This document shows positions 15,162 through 24,436 of a stretch of 34,195 bases of DNA, piece by piece. The DNA comes from Ignavibacteria bacterium. Lineage in GTDB: Bacteria; Bacteroidota; Ignavibacteria; Tepidaquicellales; OLB5. Position numbers and translations under genes: made by a program. Each line of letters opens with the position of its first letter. The first letter of the stretch is position 1. The stretch spans positions 1 through 34,195 of the forward strand of contig JACSRQ010000092.1 in NCBI GenBank assembly GCA_014879675.1. The letters run 5' to 3'. The notes beneath the pieces are model-generated. The model saw only the letters and a list, made by a program, of their open reading frames with translations, was not told where the DNA came from and searched no databases.

Positions 15162-16307
15162 ATGAACTACCTTAAATGTAAAGTGTGTTTCGGCACCTAC
15201 ACGAATTGCCCTTCTTCACAAGCCAGCCCAAATAAATCTTTCAATTTGAGAACACTGCTTTCTTTTTTGAGTGTATTGTATTCATTAATATTGTTTATTG
15301 GCTGCGGCGACGAAACTGTAACTGTAAAAAGTTACGTATTCGAAACACCCCGTTTTAACTGGCGGACATCTGAAATATATGCAACAGGATTTATTGATCT
15401 ATGGGCACAGGATACCTCAAAGATATTTCTGCTGGACTATTACCAAAGATCCCTCGCTATGTATTCGGGAGGAGTTCTCAACCGGTACAATGCCGGAAAT
15501 TTTGAAATGGTTTCAATGTCAGGTATATCTCAAAATGAGATAATGATATTCGGAGTTTCTTCTGATACAGAAATTACATTCATAAAATTCAATGGTGGCG
15601 GATTTGAGAACTATCCCTCTGGGGTTAACATGCCTGAATCATACGGCAATACATTTCCGGCATGTTATGTTAGCTCAAATGAAGCATGGATCTGCTCAAA
15701 AAATGGTATAGCCAGGCTTATTGGCAATAGTATCACTGCATTTCAGTACCCGGATTCATTTACAACTCCATCGGATATTTTCAAAAGTTCAAGCGGAACG
15801 ATGCAATTCATTAGCGCCGGAACATCGTCAGGTCAATCAGTTCAGAGAATTTATGAGCTTCAGGATACTGCCTTTGTGAAAGTATATGAAATGTCAATTC
15901 CGGAAAGAAATTCTTCGAGGTATGATCTTAGAGAGCTCAATGGCAGGAGTTATATCCTCGCTTATACAGATGATGAGTACAATCAAATAGCCTGCTTCAG
16001 AATTTTAGATGGCTACAATATCAGTGAGATAATTTGTATGGATGCAGGTATCTACATGTTTTACGGCATCGCAGGTACAAGCTTTCAAAACATGGCAATG
16101 GTTGCAATAACAAACGAAACTGTCTATAACAGCAAAAGGGGTATTCTCTTTTGGGACGGTGTAATTCTAAGCAGGGAACTTGAATTGCCGCCCCCGCCAG
16201 CGTTCATGGAATATAGATATTTAATTAGAAATCCTGATAATAATACAATTCTAATGATGTATGCCGGAGATAACACAACGAAAATCCTAACCGGTACACG
16301 AAAATAA
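15162..16307 (+). CDS. Putative lipoprotein of unknown function
   Basis: I do not recognise a named family. A hydrophobic stretch at residues ~30-47 ends in the lipobox-like LFIGC, with Cys48 followed by Gly-Asp. This suggests a lipid-anchored envelope protein with an unusually long N-region. A TTG at 15246 would give a normal-length signal peptide (LRTLLSFLSVL...) and is a real alternative start. The mature part is rich in Ser, Gly and aromatic residues in repeated strand-like stretches (DLWAQDTSKIFLLD, EAWICSKNGIARL), as in beta-propeller proteins. It is convergent with the next gene, with a shared terminator between them. Confidence 0.7.
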   Translation: MNYLKCKVCFGTYTNCPSSQASPNKSFNLRTLLSFLSVLYSLILFIGCGDETVTVKSYVFETPRFNWRTSEIYATGFIDLWAQDTSKIFLLDYYQRSLAMYSGGVLNRYNAGNFEMVSMSGISQNEIMIFGVSSDTEITFIKFNGGGFENYPSGVNMPESYGNTFPACYVSSNEAWICSKNGIARLIGNSITAFQYPDSFTTPSDIFKSSSGTMQFISAGTSSGQSVQRIYELQDTAFVKVYEMSIPERNSSRYDLRELNGRSYILAYTDDEYNQIACFRILDGYNISEIICMDAGIYMFYGIAGTSFQNMAMVAITNETVYNSKRGILFWDGVILSRELELPPPPAFMEYRYLIRNPDNNTILMMYAGDNTTKILTGTRK

Positions 16308-16308
16308 A

Positions 16309-16329
16309 AAAGCCGGCAGTGCCGGCTTT
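16309..16329. terminator. Bidirectional terminator
   Basis: AAAGCCGGC (16309-16317) pairs with GCCGGCTTT (16321-16329) around a 3-nt loop. A-rich sequence lies on the left and TTTAAAAA on the right. It sits between two convergent stop codons (16307 and 16358) and can serve both genes. Confidence 0.8.
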
Positions 16330-16357
16330 AAAAATATCTTGCTGTATTACAGAGCTT

Positions 16358-17674
16358 CTATTTGCCCGGGGTTTGCGACTTAATATACTCTGCAGGCACC
16401 AGATATATCTTCCCTACTTCGCCATCAAACGCTTTGGTGATCATTCCTAAAAAGTCACCTGATTGGGTAAATACTGCCCCGCCTTCAAGTGAAATTGGTT
16501 TATTGGGCTTAATCTCTATCACACTGGTATTGGTTGTCCATTTTTTCGTGGCGCTCATCATACCATCCATAGAATACACCACGGAAGAAAGCGTGTTGGG
16601 ATAGTAGAACAGCTTCACTTTATCGCCGTATGTAACGGATGAAAGAGAAGCGTATTTAATAGGTTTGAACTTATCCAGCGAGCCGTATCTTAAGAATACA
16701 AGGTCCTGCTTCTGGTCAAGATCCTTTTCTGTCATTTCATCAATACCTGCAAGCGAATCCGAGGGCAGTATCACGCTGAAATAGCCTGCACCTTCGATCA
16801 GGTTCATCAATTCAAAATTTGTGACAAGCAGCCCATCTTTAAGCACTACACCGGTACCGATCTTGACCGGCTCTTTGTTGCGGTTATAAACCTGTACCCT
16901 GATGAGCGGATTTTCTTTCTGGCTCACTTTGCCAACGGAGCGGTCGATCTTTTCAGCATAGGTCAATTCAAGCGTCGCATCTTTAACCATAGATGCGGTA
17001 TCGGTCTGCTGGTTAAACATAATATTTTCCATCGTCATTTCCCATGTCAGTGTATTACCGCTTGCTGTCATTGCATTTGATTCCTTTACTTCAAATGGGA
17101 ATGTTATGCTGTATGTTACTTTTTTTGCGGCATATGTTGGAGTGAATACACTGTTCATCAGTTCGTCGTCAAAGCTTCTTTCAGCCTTGCGTGTTGTATG
17201 TTTGAACACAAGGTCGCCTTCGTCATACTGAAATTTCAGCGTGCTGAACTGTACCGGAAGCTGGTTACTCCATGTGAAAGTACACTCCTTAACAACCTTA
17301 AGCAAAACTGAAGGATCATCAAAATGATACTGCAAAAAAACCTCTTTAGTGCCATCTGCATTTGAAGTTACTTTTACTTCTTTTACAGAAGTACCGCCGA
17401 CTCTCTGCATATCCATTTTGATGCGGTTCTCTATCATAGAGTTATCATTAACGCTATCGGCTTTTTTCTTCCATTTACCGGTCGCATCACTTGTGGCAAG
17501 AATGTTCATCCGCTCAAAAAATTCCTTATCAAGAGTTACGTAAATATTTTCCATACCGCTGCCATCCGGGTTCATCTGTATTTCCCTTTTAACATCAAAA
17601 CACCCCGCTGCAAGAAATGAAATTACAAGCAGCATAGGAACCAAAATGATATTAAAATATTTTTTTGGGCTCAT
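16358..17674 (-). CDS. Lipoprotein with a degenerate trypsin-like domain
   Basis: The signal peptide ends in the lipobox LAAGC (Cys25). Residues ~25-245 form a beta-rich domain beginning FDVKREIQMNPDGSG, similar in style to LppM-like envelope domains. Residues ~255-432 look like a trypsin/HtrA fold: TGVVLKDGLLVTNFELM aligns with the strand that carries the catalytic His, QDLVFLRY with the Asp strand, and LEGGAVFTQSGDFLGMI with the GNSGG...GxxIGI strand. The His position is Glu288 and the Ser position Glu397, while Asp324 is kept. It should therefore be inactive as a protease. The role may be ligand binding or scaffolding. Confidence 0.75.
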   Translation of the reverse strand: MSPKKYFNIILVPMLLVISFLAAGCFDVKREIQMNPDGSGMENIYVTLDKEFFERMNILATSDATGKWKKKADSVNDNSMIENRIKMDMQRVGGTSVKEVKVTSNADGTKEVFLQYHFDDPSVLLKVVKECTFTWSNQLPVQFSTLKFQYDEGDLVFKHTTRKAERSFDDELMNSVFTPTYAAKKVTYSITFPFEVKESNAMTASGNTLTWEMTMENIMFNQQTDTASMVKDATLELTYAEKIDRSVGKVSQKENPLIRVQVYNRNKEPVKIGTGVVLKDGLLVTNFELMNLIEGAGYFSVILPSDSLAGIDEMTEKDLDQKQDLVFLRYGSLDKFKPIKYASLSSVTYGDKVKLFYYPNTLSSVVYSMDGMMSATKKWTTNTSVIEIKPNKPISLEGGAVFTQSGDFLGMITKAFDGEVGKIYLVPAEYIKSQTPGK

Positions 17675-17737
17675 GGCTGTAAAATTAGATTTAATGTTTT
17701 TATATAATAACGCTGTTGTTATATAACACCGCTGATG

Positions 17738-18658
17738 TTATACAATAACCCTGTTGACTCTTTTCTGAACTAAAAATAAAACTATCATAAGTAAATTTAA
17801 AGGCAAAATGCAGATTATAAGGAAAGCTTCCATATTATTCAAAAGTGCCGCAGCAACACAAAGTGTAATGTGGGTAGTTGAGCCCACATAGCTCCACAAT
17901 CTAAGCAGCACCCTGTTGTTTGCAAAATAAACTTTGGGGTTAGGTTTCTGCTCTGCCTGCGACTCTTCGTGATCTTTCTGTATCTTAAGCTGAAGCGCGG
18001 AATATTTCAGATATATACTTATTAAAAACCTCTGGAAAAAATGTGAGCCTTTATCGTCATCTTTCAGCCTTTGGCTTTCCTGTTCATATTCCTTTATCTC
18101 TTCTATAATATTCGATGCTTTGCCGTAAACAACTTCAAGAAATTTATTCCGGTAGAAATCAAAATAAAAGGCCTGTACTGCAGAAGATATTCCTCCCAGA
18201 ATACTCAACACCCAAATATATGTTACAGGGGGCCATTGAAGTATGGCATTTCCCCAAAGCCCGATCTCATGGTAGCCAAACTGATTGGTTAGCCCGATAC
18301 CTATACCCACAAATACAAATGTGCTCACAATGTAATCCACAAAGCCGTCAACTATCCTGCCAACCTTAGTGCCGTTCTTTTTCAGCCGGGCTATCTGCCC
18401 GTCAGCGCAATCAAGCACATTACTTGTAAAATATAAGAAGGCACCGATGGCAAGGAAGGTGAAGCCGCCAAATCCGAATGCAATGCCGGCGCTGCACCCT
18501 ATCAGGAGTGCAGCTACGGAAACCATATCAGGCGTTAAATTGGTTGAATAAGTTGCCTTAACGAAAAGGAATGCAAGCGGACGAAATAGAATAAGATCGA
18601 ATACTTCTTCTACCTCTATAGCTTTAAGTGATGCTTTATATTGGCTGTATAAGCTCAA
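17738..18658 (-). CDS. CDP-alcohol phosphatidyltransferase family protein
   Basis: Integral membrane enzyme that joins a CDP-linked lipid or alcohol to a second alcohol in phospholipid synthesis. The signature D86-G87-x2-A90-R91-x8-G100-x3-D104-x3-D108 is complete (DCADGQIAR, then GRIVDGFVD), so the metal site is intact. Several transmembrane segments flank it, and a charged cytoplasmic loop (EEIKEYEQESQRLKDDDKG) lies at ~185-205. The alcohol acceptor cannot be assigned. It lies 58 nt downstream of the aminotransferase gene, on the same strand, and may share its pathway. Confidence 0.88.
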   Translation of the reverse strand: MSLYSQYKASLKAIEVEEVFDLILFRPLAFLFVKATYSTNLTPDMVSVAALLIGCSAGIAFGFGGFTFLAIGAFLYFTSNVLDCADGQIARLKKNGTKVGRIVDGFVDYIVSTFVFVGIGIGLTNQFGYHEIGLWGNAILQWPPVTYIWVLSILGGISSAVQAFYFDFYRNKFLEVVYGKASNIIEEIKEYEQESQRLKDDDKGSHFFQRFLISIYLKYSALQLKIQKDHEESQAEQKPNPKVYFANNRVLLRLWSYVGSTTHITLCVAAALLNNMEAFLIICILPLNLLMIVLFLVQKRVNRVIV

Positions 18659-18716
18659 ATACAGTTATTCTTCACGTTTATACTCATATTGATCTGGTTT
18701 GTGCATGTTGACCCGT

Positions 18717-19841
18717 TTACTTCCATTTTATCTCTTTGCAGTACTGCTTTATTGTATCCATAAGCAGCTTGTTTTCTTCCTTTGTGCCCAGCGATAACCT
18801 TGCTTCAGTCCTGAAGGCATCTTCATCCAGGAATTTGATGCGCAGATTCCTTTCATCAAGATATTTTTTCAGCCCGGCGCGTATTTCAACCGGAATATCG
18901 ACAAGCATAAAATTAGCGTATGATTTGAAAGGAACAAAATCCTTCAGTTTAAGGAATTCCCTGTACATCATAGCTTTGTCTTTTTCGTACTGCTTGCCAA
19001 TTTTAAGATACCACTTAATGTTATCAAGCGCAATTTGGCCCAGCTTTTCAGATACCCTGTTGTAACCAAGGTAACGTGTTGTGAAGTTAATCAGTACATC
19101 AAGGTTCTTGCCGGCAAATGCAAATCCGATGCGGAATCCTGCAAGTGCAAAGAATTTCGAAAATGTTCTGCAGATAATTAAATTCGGATATTCATCTATA
19201 TACGGCTTAACGTATTCGTTTTCGGTTGAGCCGAATCCCCAGTAAGCTTCATCTATCATTGTGATAGTATCCCTGGTTGCATCAAGGAATTTCTTAAGAT
19301 CTTTGGAATCTATCCTGTTGCCTGTCGGATTATTCGGTGAAGCGATCACAACAACTTTTGGCTTGGTATCATTGTATATCTGTATCATCGTATCAACATC
19401 ATACAGGAAATAGGGAATTCCATCCTCGGTTCCCTTTTTCATCGGGTACTCAACATTTGTGCCGCCGCGTTCTGAAGCGACCTTTTTGTAATACCACCAT
19501 GCTTCACGGGGTATAAGTATCTTATCACCCGGGTTAACATAGCAGTGAATTATCTGCTTGAGCAGATCTTCGCTGCCATAGCTGAGCAGTACATGCTTTT
19601 CATCAAACCCGTAATCATCGGCAATCCGTTTTGAAAGCGCTGATTTAATTCCCTTTTGGAAATCGCGGGAATACCATGAAAGATATTCCATATCAACTTT
19701 TTTAAGGAATTTGTAAACTTCAGGCACGGGGCCAGTTTGCGACTCGTTCCTATCCAGGAACAAAGGCTCCTTCGGGAATTTCGATTTAACAGATTTCTGC
19801 TTTTTTATGGATGATTTTTTAGACTTTTTTTCTTTTGCCAT
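18717..19841 (-). CDS. PLP-dependent aminotransferase, HisC-like (class I/II)
   Basis: Fold-type I PLP enzyme related to histidinol-phosphate aminotransferase and to threonine-phosphate decarboxylase (CobD). Visible landmarks are SPNNPTG (N171), DEAYWGF (D197, Y200) and the PLP lysine K229 in RTFSKFFALAGFRIG. The C-terminal Arg that binds substrate is probably in LSLG. The first ~22 residues are an extra Lys-rich tail (KEKKSKKSSIKKQKSVKSK). The start codon lies 1 nt from the pgk stop, so translation is likely coupled. The downstream neighbour is a CDP-alcohol phosphatidyltransferase; no his genes are nearby, so a histidine role is not supported by context. Confidence 0.85.
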   Translation of the reverse strand: MAKEKKSKKSSIKKQKSVKSKFPKEPLFLDRNESQTGPVPEVYKFLKKVDMEYLSWYSRDFQKGIKSALSKRIADDYGFDEKHVLLSYGSEDLLKQIIHCYVNPGDKILIPREAWWYYKKVASERGGTNVEYPMKKGTEDGIPYFLYDVDTMIQIYNDTKPKVVVIASPNNPTGNRIDSKDLKKFLDATRDTITMIDEAYWGFGSTENEYVKPYIDEYPNLIICRTFSKFFALAGFRIGFAFAGKNLDVLINFTTRYLGYNRVSEKLGQIALDNIKWYLKIGKQYEKDKAMMYREFLKLKDFVPFKSYANFMLVDIPVEIRAGLKKYLDERNLRIKFLDEDAFRTEARLSLGTKEENKLLMDTIKQYCKEIKWK

Positions 19842-19842
19842 T

Positions 19843-21048
19843 TTATTTGTTATTTAATGCCTCCACACCCGGCAACGTCTTACCTTCAAGAAATTCAAGG
19901 CTTGCGCCGCCGCCCGTGCTTACGTGGCTAACTTGTTTTTCGAGACCCGCCTTGGCAATTGCCGCGGCTGAATCCCCGCCACCTATAACCGTAACTGCAC
20001 CTTTTTTAGTTGCTTCCGCCAGCGCACCTGCAACTTCAAATGTACCCTTTGCAAAGTTATCCATTTCGAACACACCCATAGGGCCGTTCCAGACTACAGT
20101 TTTAGCTTTAAGTATTTCATCCCTGAAGAGCTTTATTGTTTCAGGCCCGATATCCATACCTATCATATCCGCCGGGATTGAATCTGCTTTATAGGTACTG
20201 AACTTCGCGCTGTTCTCAAATTTATCGGCGCAAACAACATCAACAGGCAGCATCAGCTTGTTTCCGGCTTCCGCGATCAGCTCTTTGGCAAGCTCAACTT
20301 TATCTTCTTCAAGCAGTGACTTACCAATTTCATATCCCATTGCTTTGTAGAAAGTGAAAATCATTCCGCCGCCAACTAATATTTTATCAGCTTTGCCGAG
20401 CAGGTTCTTAATTACATCGATCTTTCCCGAAATTTTGCTTCCGCCCAAGATCGCAGCATAAGGATGCTCGGGGCTTGCTATAGCTTTGGAAAGATACGCT
20501 AATTCCTTCTCCATCAGGTAACCTGCTGCGCTGGTTTTGATGAATTTGGTCACGCCTTCGGTTGATGCATGCGCGCGGTGTGCGGTTCCGAACGCATCGT
20601 TAATATAGATATCACCGTAAGATGCGAGCTTTTTGGCAAACTCGGGATTATTCTTTTCCTCTTCATTATAGAACCTCAGGTTCTCAAGAAGAAGTATATC
20701 GCCATCCTGCAGATCGTTTACAATAGCCTCGGTACTTTCTCCGATGCAGTCATCGGCGAAGAGAACGGGCTTATCGAGCAATTCCGATAGATGAATTGCA
20801 ATGGGCCTGAGGGAATACTTCATATTCATTTCACCCTTGGGCCTGCCCATATGGCTCATTAAGATCAGTTTGCCGCCCTCGCTGATAATTTTTTTGATAG
20901 TAGGAAGGGATTCTACAATTCTTTTATCATCTGTGATCTGTCCTTCGTTTTCTTTGGACATCGGCACATTGAAATCGACCCTTACCAGAACTCTTTTGGA
21001 TCTGAGCTCACCCGATCTTACAAGATCTTCTATTGCTAATTTGTTCAT
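19843..21048 (-). CDS. pgk: Phosphoglycerate kinase
   Basis: Catalyses 1,3-bisphosphoglycerate + ADP to 3-phosphoglycerate + ATP in glycolysis (reversible). Present are the N-terminal [18 protein letters not shown], the hinge [11 protein letters not shown] and the ATP-site GGGDSAAA. The protein ends in [17 protein letters not shown], the standard end of the family. Its 401 residues match. It lies downstream of gap with a 111-nt gap holding a REP-like palindrome, and directly upstream of the aminotransferase gene. Confidence 0.97.
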   Translation of the reverse strand: MNKLAIEDLVRSGELRSKRVLVRVDFNVPMSKENEGQITDDKRIVESLPTIKKIISEGGKLILMSHMGRPKGEMNMKYSLRPIAIHLSELLDKPVLFADDCIGESTEAIVNDLQDGDILLLENLRFYNEEEKNNPEFAKKLASYGDIYINDAFGTAHRAHASTEGVTKFIKTSAAGYLMEKELAYLSKAIASPEHPYAAILGGSKISGKIDVIKNLLGKADKILVGGGMIFTFYKAMGYEIGKSLLEEDKVELAKELIAEAGNKLMLPVDVVCADKFENSAKFSTYKADSIPADMIGMDIGPETIKLFRDEILKAKTVVWNGPMGVFEMDNFAKGTFEVAGALAEATKKGAVTVIGGGDSAAAIAKAGLEKQVSHVSTGGGASLEFLEGKTLPGVEALNNK

Positions 21049-21056
21049 TGGTTTAC

Positions 21057-21076
21057 ATTCCCGCGAAAGCGGGAAT
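21057..21076. repeat. REP-like palindrome (copy 2)
   Basis: Same sequence as at 10762-10781 (ATTCCCGC-GAAA-GCGGGAAT), here 8 nt from the pgk start codon and about 80 nt after the gap stop. As an RNA hairpin between cotranscribed genes it could stabilise the upstream gap message or modulate pgk translation. Confidence 0.8.
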
Positions 21077-21159
21077 CCAAATAGTTTAATTTATAAAGAT
21101 CCATGCGGTTATACTTTGAGTATACGCGTCAAATGGACATTCAATTTCAGAGAGATAGC

Positions 21160-22212
<1,053 letters not shown>

Positions 22213-22258
22213 TTAAACTCCTGTTCTACTTTTTAAAATTTTTTCAGTAATTCTAATA

Positions 22259-22290
22259 CAAAAATACCGAAAAAGCGAGATTTATTCAAT
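22259..22290 (-). promoter_or_regulatory. Bacteroidota-type promoter for gap
   Basis: On the minus strand ATTG (22290-22287), 20 nt, then TATTTTTG (22266-22259). The start of transcription is expected near 22252, about 45 nt before the gap ATG. Confidence 0.6.
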
Positions 22291-22360
22291 GTAAGAGCAA
22301 ATAAGTATGAAACTTGATTTTCCGCGGTTTGAAGGTGACGCGCTGACGATATTTGTCATA

Positions 22361-22389
22361 AAAAAAGGGACTTCAAAAAAGAAGTCCCT
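22361..22389 (-). terminator. Terminator of the small secreted protein gene
   Basis: AGGGACTTC (22366-22374) pairs with GAAGTCCCT (22381-22389). On the minus strand the stem is followed by six T. It lies just after the stop at 22416 and marks the end of that gene. Confidence 0.85.
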
Positions 22390-22415
22390 GTATAAATATC
22401 GAAATCAAAAAAAAA

Positions 22416-22775
22416 TTACTCCATTGCTGTATAAGTACCATCTGCATTCAGTATCAGTGTATGCAGCTTGCAGGCATCCATTCCTGTGAAAGTAATATAG
22501 CTGCCTTCAAGGTCAGTTATTTTCATATCAAAAAGGCATGTGGTACCGTAATCCGAAGGAATATCAACCCTTACTGATGTGCTGGCTTCGAACAGGTCAT
22601 TTGGGAGTATATCATTTCCCCAGTTGCTGGTTTCCGCTGGAGTAACATAGATGTTATTCAGTGTTAAACCTGTGTTGTTTGTCACGAAGAAATACAATGC
22701 CTGTGAATTGCTGCTTGTTTCAGCGAACATGAAGCTAATAGCTAAAAACGATACAACGAGGAGAATCTTTTTCAT
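22416..22775 (-). CDS. Small secreted protein, NNTG...WG domain
   Basis: This 119-residue protein has a clear signal peptide (MKKILLVVSFLAISFMFA). The mature domain contains NNTGLTLNNIYVTPAETSNWGNDIL. This pattern is found in small secreted domains that databases often label argininosuccinate lyase by mistake; it has no lyase motif. Two Cys may form a disulfide (TTCLF and DACKL). The gene has its own terminator and a probable promoter facing that of the TPR gene. The function is unknown. Confidence 0.75.
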   Translation of the reverse strand: MKKILLVVSFLAISFMFAETSSNSQALYFFVTNNTGLTLNNIYVTPAETSNWGNDILPNDLFEASTSVRVDIPSDYGTTCLFDMKITDLEGSYITFTGMDACKLHTLILNADGTYTAME

Positions 22776-22804
22776 TTTTTAAATGTTTTAATTATTGTAA
22801 TGGG

Positions 22805-22836
22805 CAAAGATATACAATTAAACACATTTCTACAAC
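22805..22836 (-). promoter_or_regulatory. Promoter candidate for the small secreted protein
   Basis: On the minus strand GTTG (22836-22833), 20 nt, then TATCTTTG (22812-22805), about 30 nt before the start codon at 22775. Confidence 0.45.
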
Positions 22837-22864
22837 TGGCAAATTGTAATATTCTGTAAATTTG
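22835..22864 (+). promoter_or_regulatory. Promoter candidate for the TPR gene
   Basis: TAAATTTG (22857-22864) matches the -7 box. The upstream part (CTGG near 22836) is a poor -33 element. It faces the promoter at 22805-22836 and almost abuts it. Confidence 0.35.
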
Positions 22865-22907
22865 AGTTCAAAAAATTTAGAAAGTTCGTTTTTTACTTCC
22901 TTTTGAA

Positions 22908-23510
22908 GTGTATTTTGGGAATAAATCGCCTAAACTAAAATTGAAAACACTTCTTTTTTTTATACTATCAATCTTTCTTTTAGCTGCAAACTCCGGCAGC
23001 GTTAACTCGCAATGCCGGCTGGGTGAAGAAGATGCCGGGGTTTACAAGCAAATGCAGTTCAGCATGCAAAACGGATTGTACGGCGATGCAAAGATCAGGG
23101 CAAAAGTGCTGATCATCAAATACGGCAATTCCTGCCCTGAATTGTACTATGACGCAGGATGGCTCAGCTTTATGACCGAATCTTGGTGGGATACTATCGA
23201 GTTCATGCGGCTGGCCTTAAGAACGCTTGAATTCAGCAACCAGAGGCTCTTGTTTGCCTATGCTGCAGTTGGAATTGCATACTTCAATGTCGATTATAGC
23301 ACTGAGGCCATAGCTTATCTTGACAAGGCTATTTCGCTGGATGCCAGGGCTGATTATTATAAATACCGCGGATTAGCTTATTACAAGCTGGAAGAGTATA
23401 ATTATGCACTCACAGATTTTCAGGAAGCGAAGAGGCTGGGCTCAGAGTTTAACTCTTCAGAATCTGACATTTTTTGGGATGCCGCATCAAAGCTCAAAGA
23501 AAAGCTATAA
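22908..23510 (+). CDS. Exported TPR-repeat protein
   Basis: This 200-residue protein has a hydrophobic N-terminal export segment (TLLFFILSIFLLAANSGSVNS) and tetratricopeptide-like helices after it. The clearest is at ~117-175 (AYAAVGIAYFNVDYSTEAIAYLDKAISLDARADYYKYRGLAYYKLEEYNYALTDFQEAKRLG-type periodicity). TPR modules mediate protein contacts, so an envelope scaffold role is plausible. The start is GTG at 22908, the first start codon in this frame ahead of the signal segment. It is monocistronic by context. Confidence 0.75.
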   Translation: MYFGNKSPKLKLKTLLFFILSIFLLAANSGSVNSQCRLGEEDAGVYKQMQFSMQNGLYGDAKIRAKVLIIKYGNSCPELYYDAGWLSFMTESWWDTIEFMRLALRTLEFSNQRLLFAYAAVGIAYFNVDYSTEAIAYLDKAISLDARADYYKYRGLAYYKLEEYNYALTDFQEAKRLGSEFNSSESDIFWDAASKLKEKL

Positions 23511-23585
23511 AAACTAACACAATCATCAAATCCGTAACCCTTACTATAGAAAATCACAAAATTTACAAAAACCATGACATAGAAC

Positions 23586-23617
23586 ATTGATATTAGTGAC
23601 CTATATGGGTATATTTG
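23586..23617 (+). promoter_or_regulatory. Promoter for efp
   Basis: ATTG (23586-23589), 20 nt, then TATATTTG (23610-23617) fits the Bacteroidota pattern. The same bases also read as TTGATA-N17-TATATT of the sigma70 type. Transcription would begin near 23624, giving a leader of about 120 nt. Confidence 0.6.
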
Positions 23618-23642
23618 CATATAACTTTAACAGGAATCAAGT

Positions 23643-23700
23643 GTTTTTGGTCGGTTTTGGGTCAAAAATCACTCAAAACCATGTAAAAACAAGCAAAAAC
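23643..23700 (+). other. Structured leader upstream of efp
   Basis: GGTTTTGGGT (23653-23662) pairs with ACTCAAAACC (23671-23680) over an 8-nt loop, with one G-U pair. Outside it GTTTTTG (23643-23649) can pair with CAAAAAC (23694-23700). No T run follows, so it is not a terminator. The AAGGAG at 23725-23730 lies downstream of the hairpin. Confidence 0.45.
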
Positions 23701-23743
23701 CATCAAAAAAAGATAACATTTAATAAGGAGATTTTCGGCATTT

Positions 23744-24307
23744 ATGGGTTCAACTTCAGACTTACGCAACGGATTAGTTATAAAGTACAACGGCGAATTG
23801 CATGTGATAATCAAATGGGAACACCGCACACCCGGAAACCTTCGCGCCTTTTACCAGGTTAAAATGAAAAATCTTAAAAACGGCAAAACGATCGAGAACC
23901 GTTTCCGCTCAGGCGAAGAAATTGAAGTCGTTAGAATGGAAACCCGTAATTTCCAGTATCTCTATCACGATGGTTCAGGGTATGTATTTATGGATAACGA
24001 TAACTATGACCAGGTATCGATACCTGATGACATAGTCGGCGAGCAGGCCCTTTTCATGAAAGAAAGCGAAAATGTACAGATAATGTTTGATGGTGAAAAA
24101 CCAGTAACAGTAGAAATTCCCCCGCATGTTGAGCTGAAAGTTATCGAGGCTCCACCGGGCAATAAGGGCGATACCGCAACCGGCGGCACAAAACCCGTTA
24201 AAGTGGAAACCGGTGCAACAGTTAACGCGCCAATGTTCATTAACGAAGGCGATGTAATCAAAGTGGATACAAGAAACTCTGCGTACCTGGAAAGAGTAAA
24301 GAAGTAA
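23744..24307 (+). CDS. efp: Elongation factor P with Asn at the usual modification site
   Basis: EF-P enters stalled ribosomes and speeds peptide bonds at proline stretches. All three beta-barrel domains are present in 187 residues, ending in the signature GDVIKVDTRNSAYLERV. The tip loop reads HRTPGNLRAFYQ: aligned with E. coli KPGKGQAF, the modified Lys34 is replaced by Asn32. Arg34 two positions later is the only nearby basic residue. I recall the same HRTPGNLRAF tip in Chlorobium EF-P, so it is a lineage trait rather than a defect. AAGGAG lies 13 nt before the ATG, a long spacing, but there is no closer start in frame. Confidence 0.95.
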   Translation: MGSTSDLRNGLVIKYNGELHVIIKWEHRTPGNLRAFYQVKMKNLKNGKTIENRFRSGEEIEVVRMETRNFQYLYHDGSGYVFMDNDNYDQVSIPDDIVGEQALFMKESENVQIMFDGEKPVTVEIPPHVELKVIEAPPGNKGDTATGGTKPVKVETGATVNAPMFINEGDVIKVDTRNSAYLERVKK

Positions 24308-24436
24308 CAACAGCAGCTTGGGTATTTTTCAGCGCCCGCATTTACGGACACTGAAAAAAACGAACAAACTTTTTTTCCAGACAATAATGTCAATAATATC
24401 CACAATCTATAACAAGGTAAGGATAAAACAAAGAAA

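Noticed and set aside
22307-22489. 60-codon frame after the small secreted protein gene
   Set aside because: It runs through the terminator hairpin at 22366-22389 and into the antisense of a better gene.
24325-24358. TTTTTCAG/CTGAAAAA inverted repeat after efp as a terminator
   Set aside because: The stem is AT-rich around an 18-nt interior and no T run follows it directly; I do not call it a terminator.
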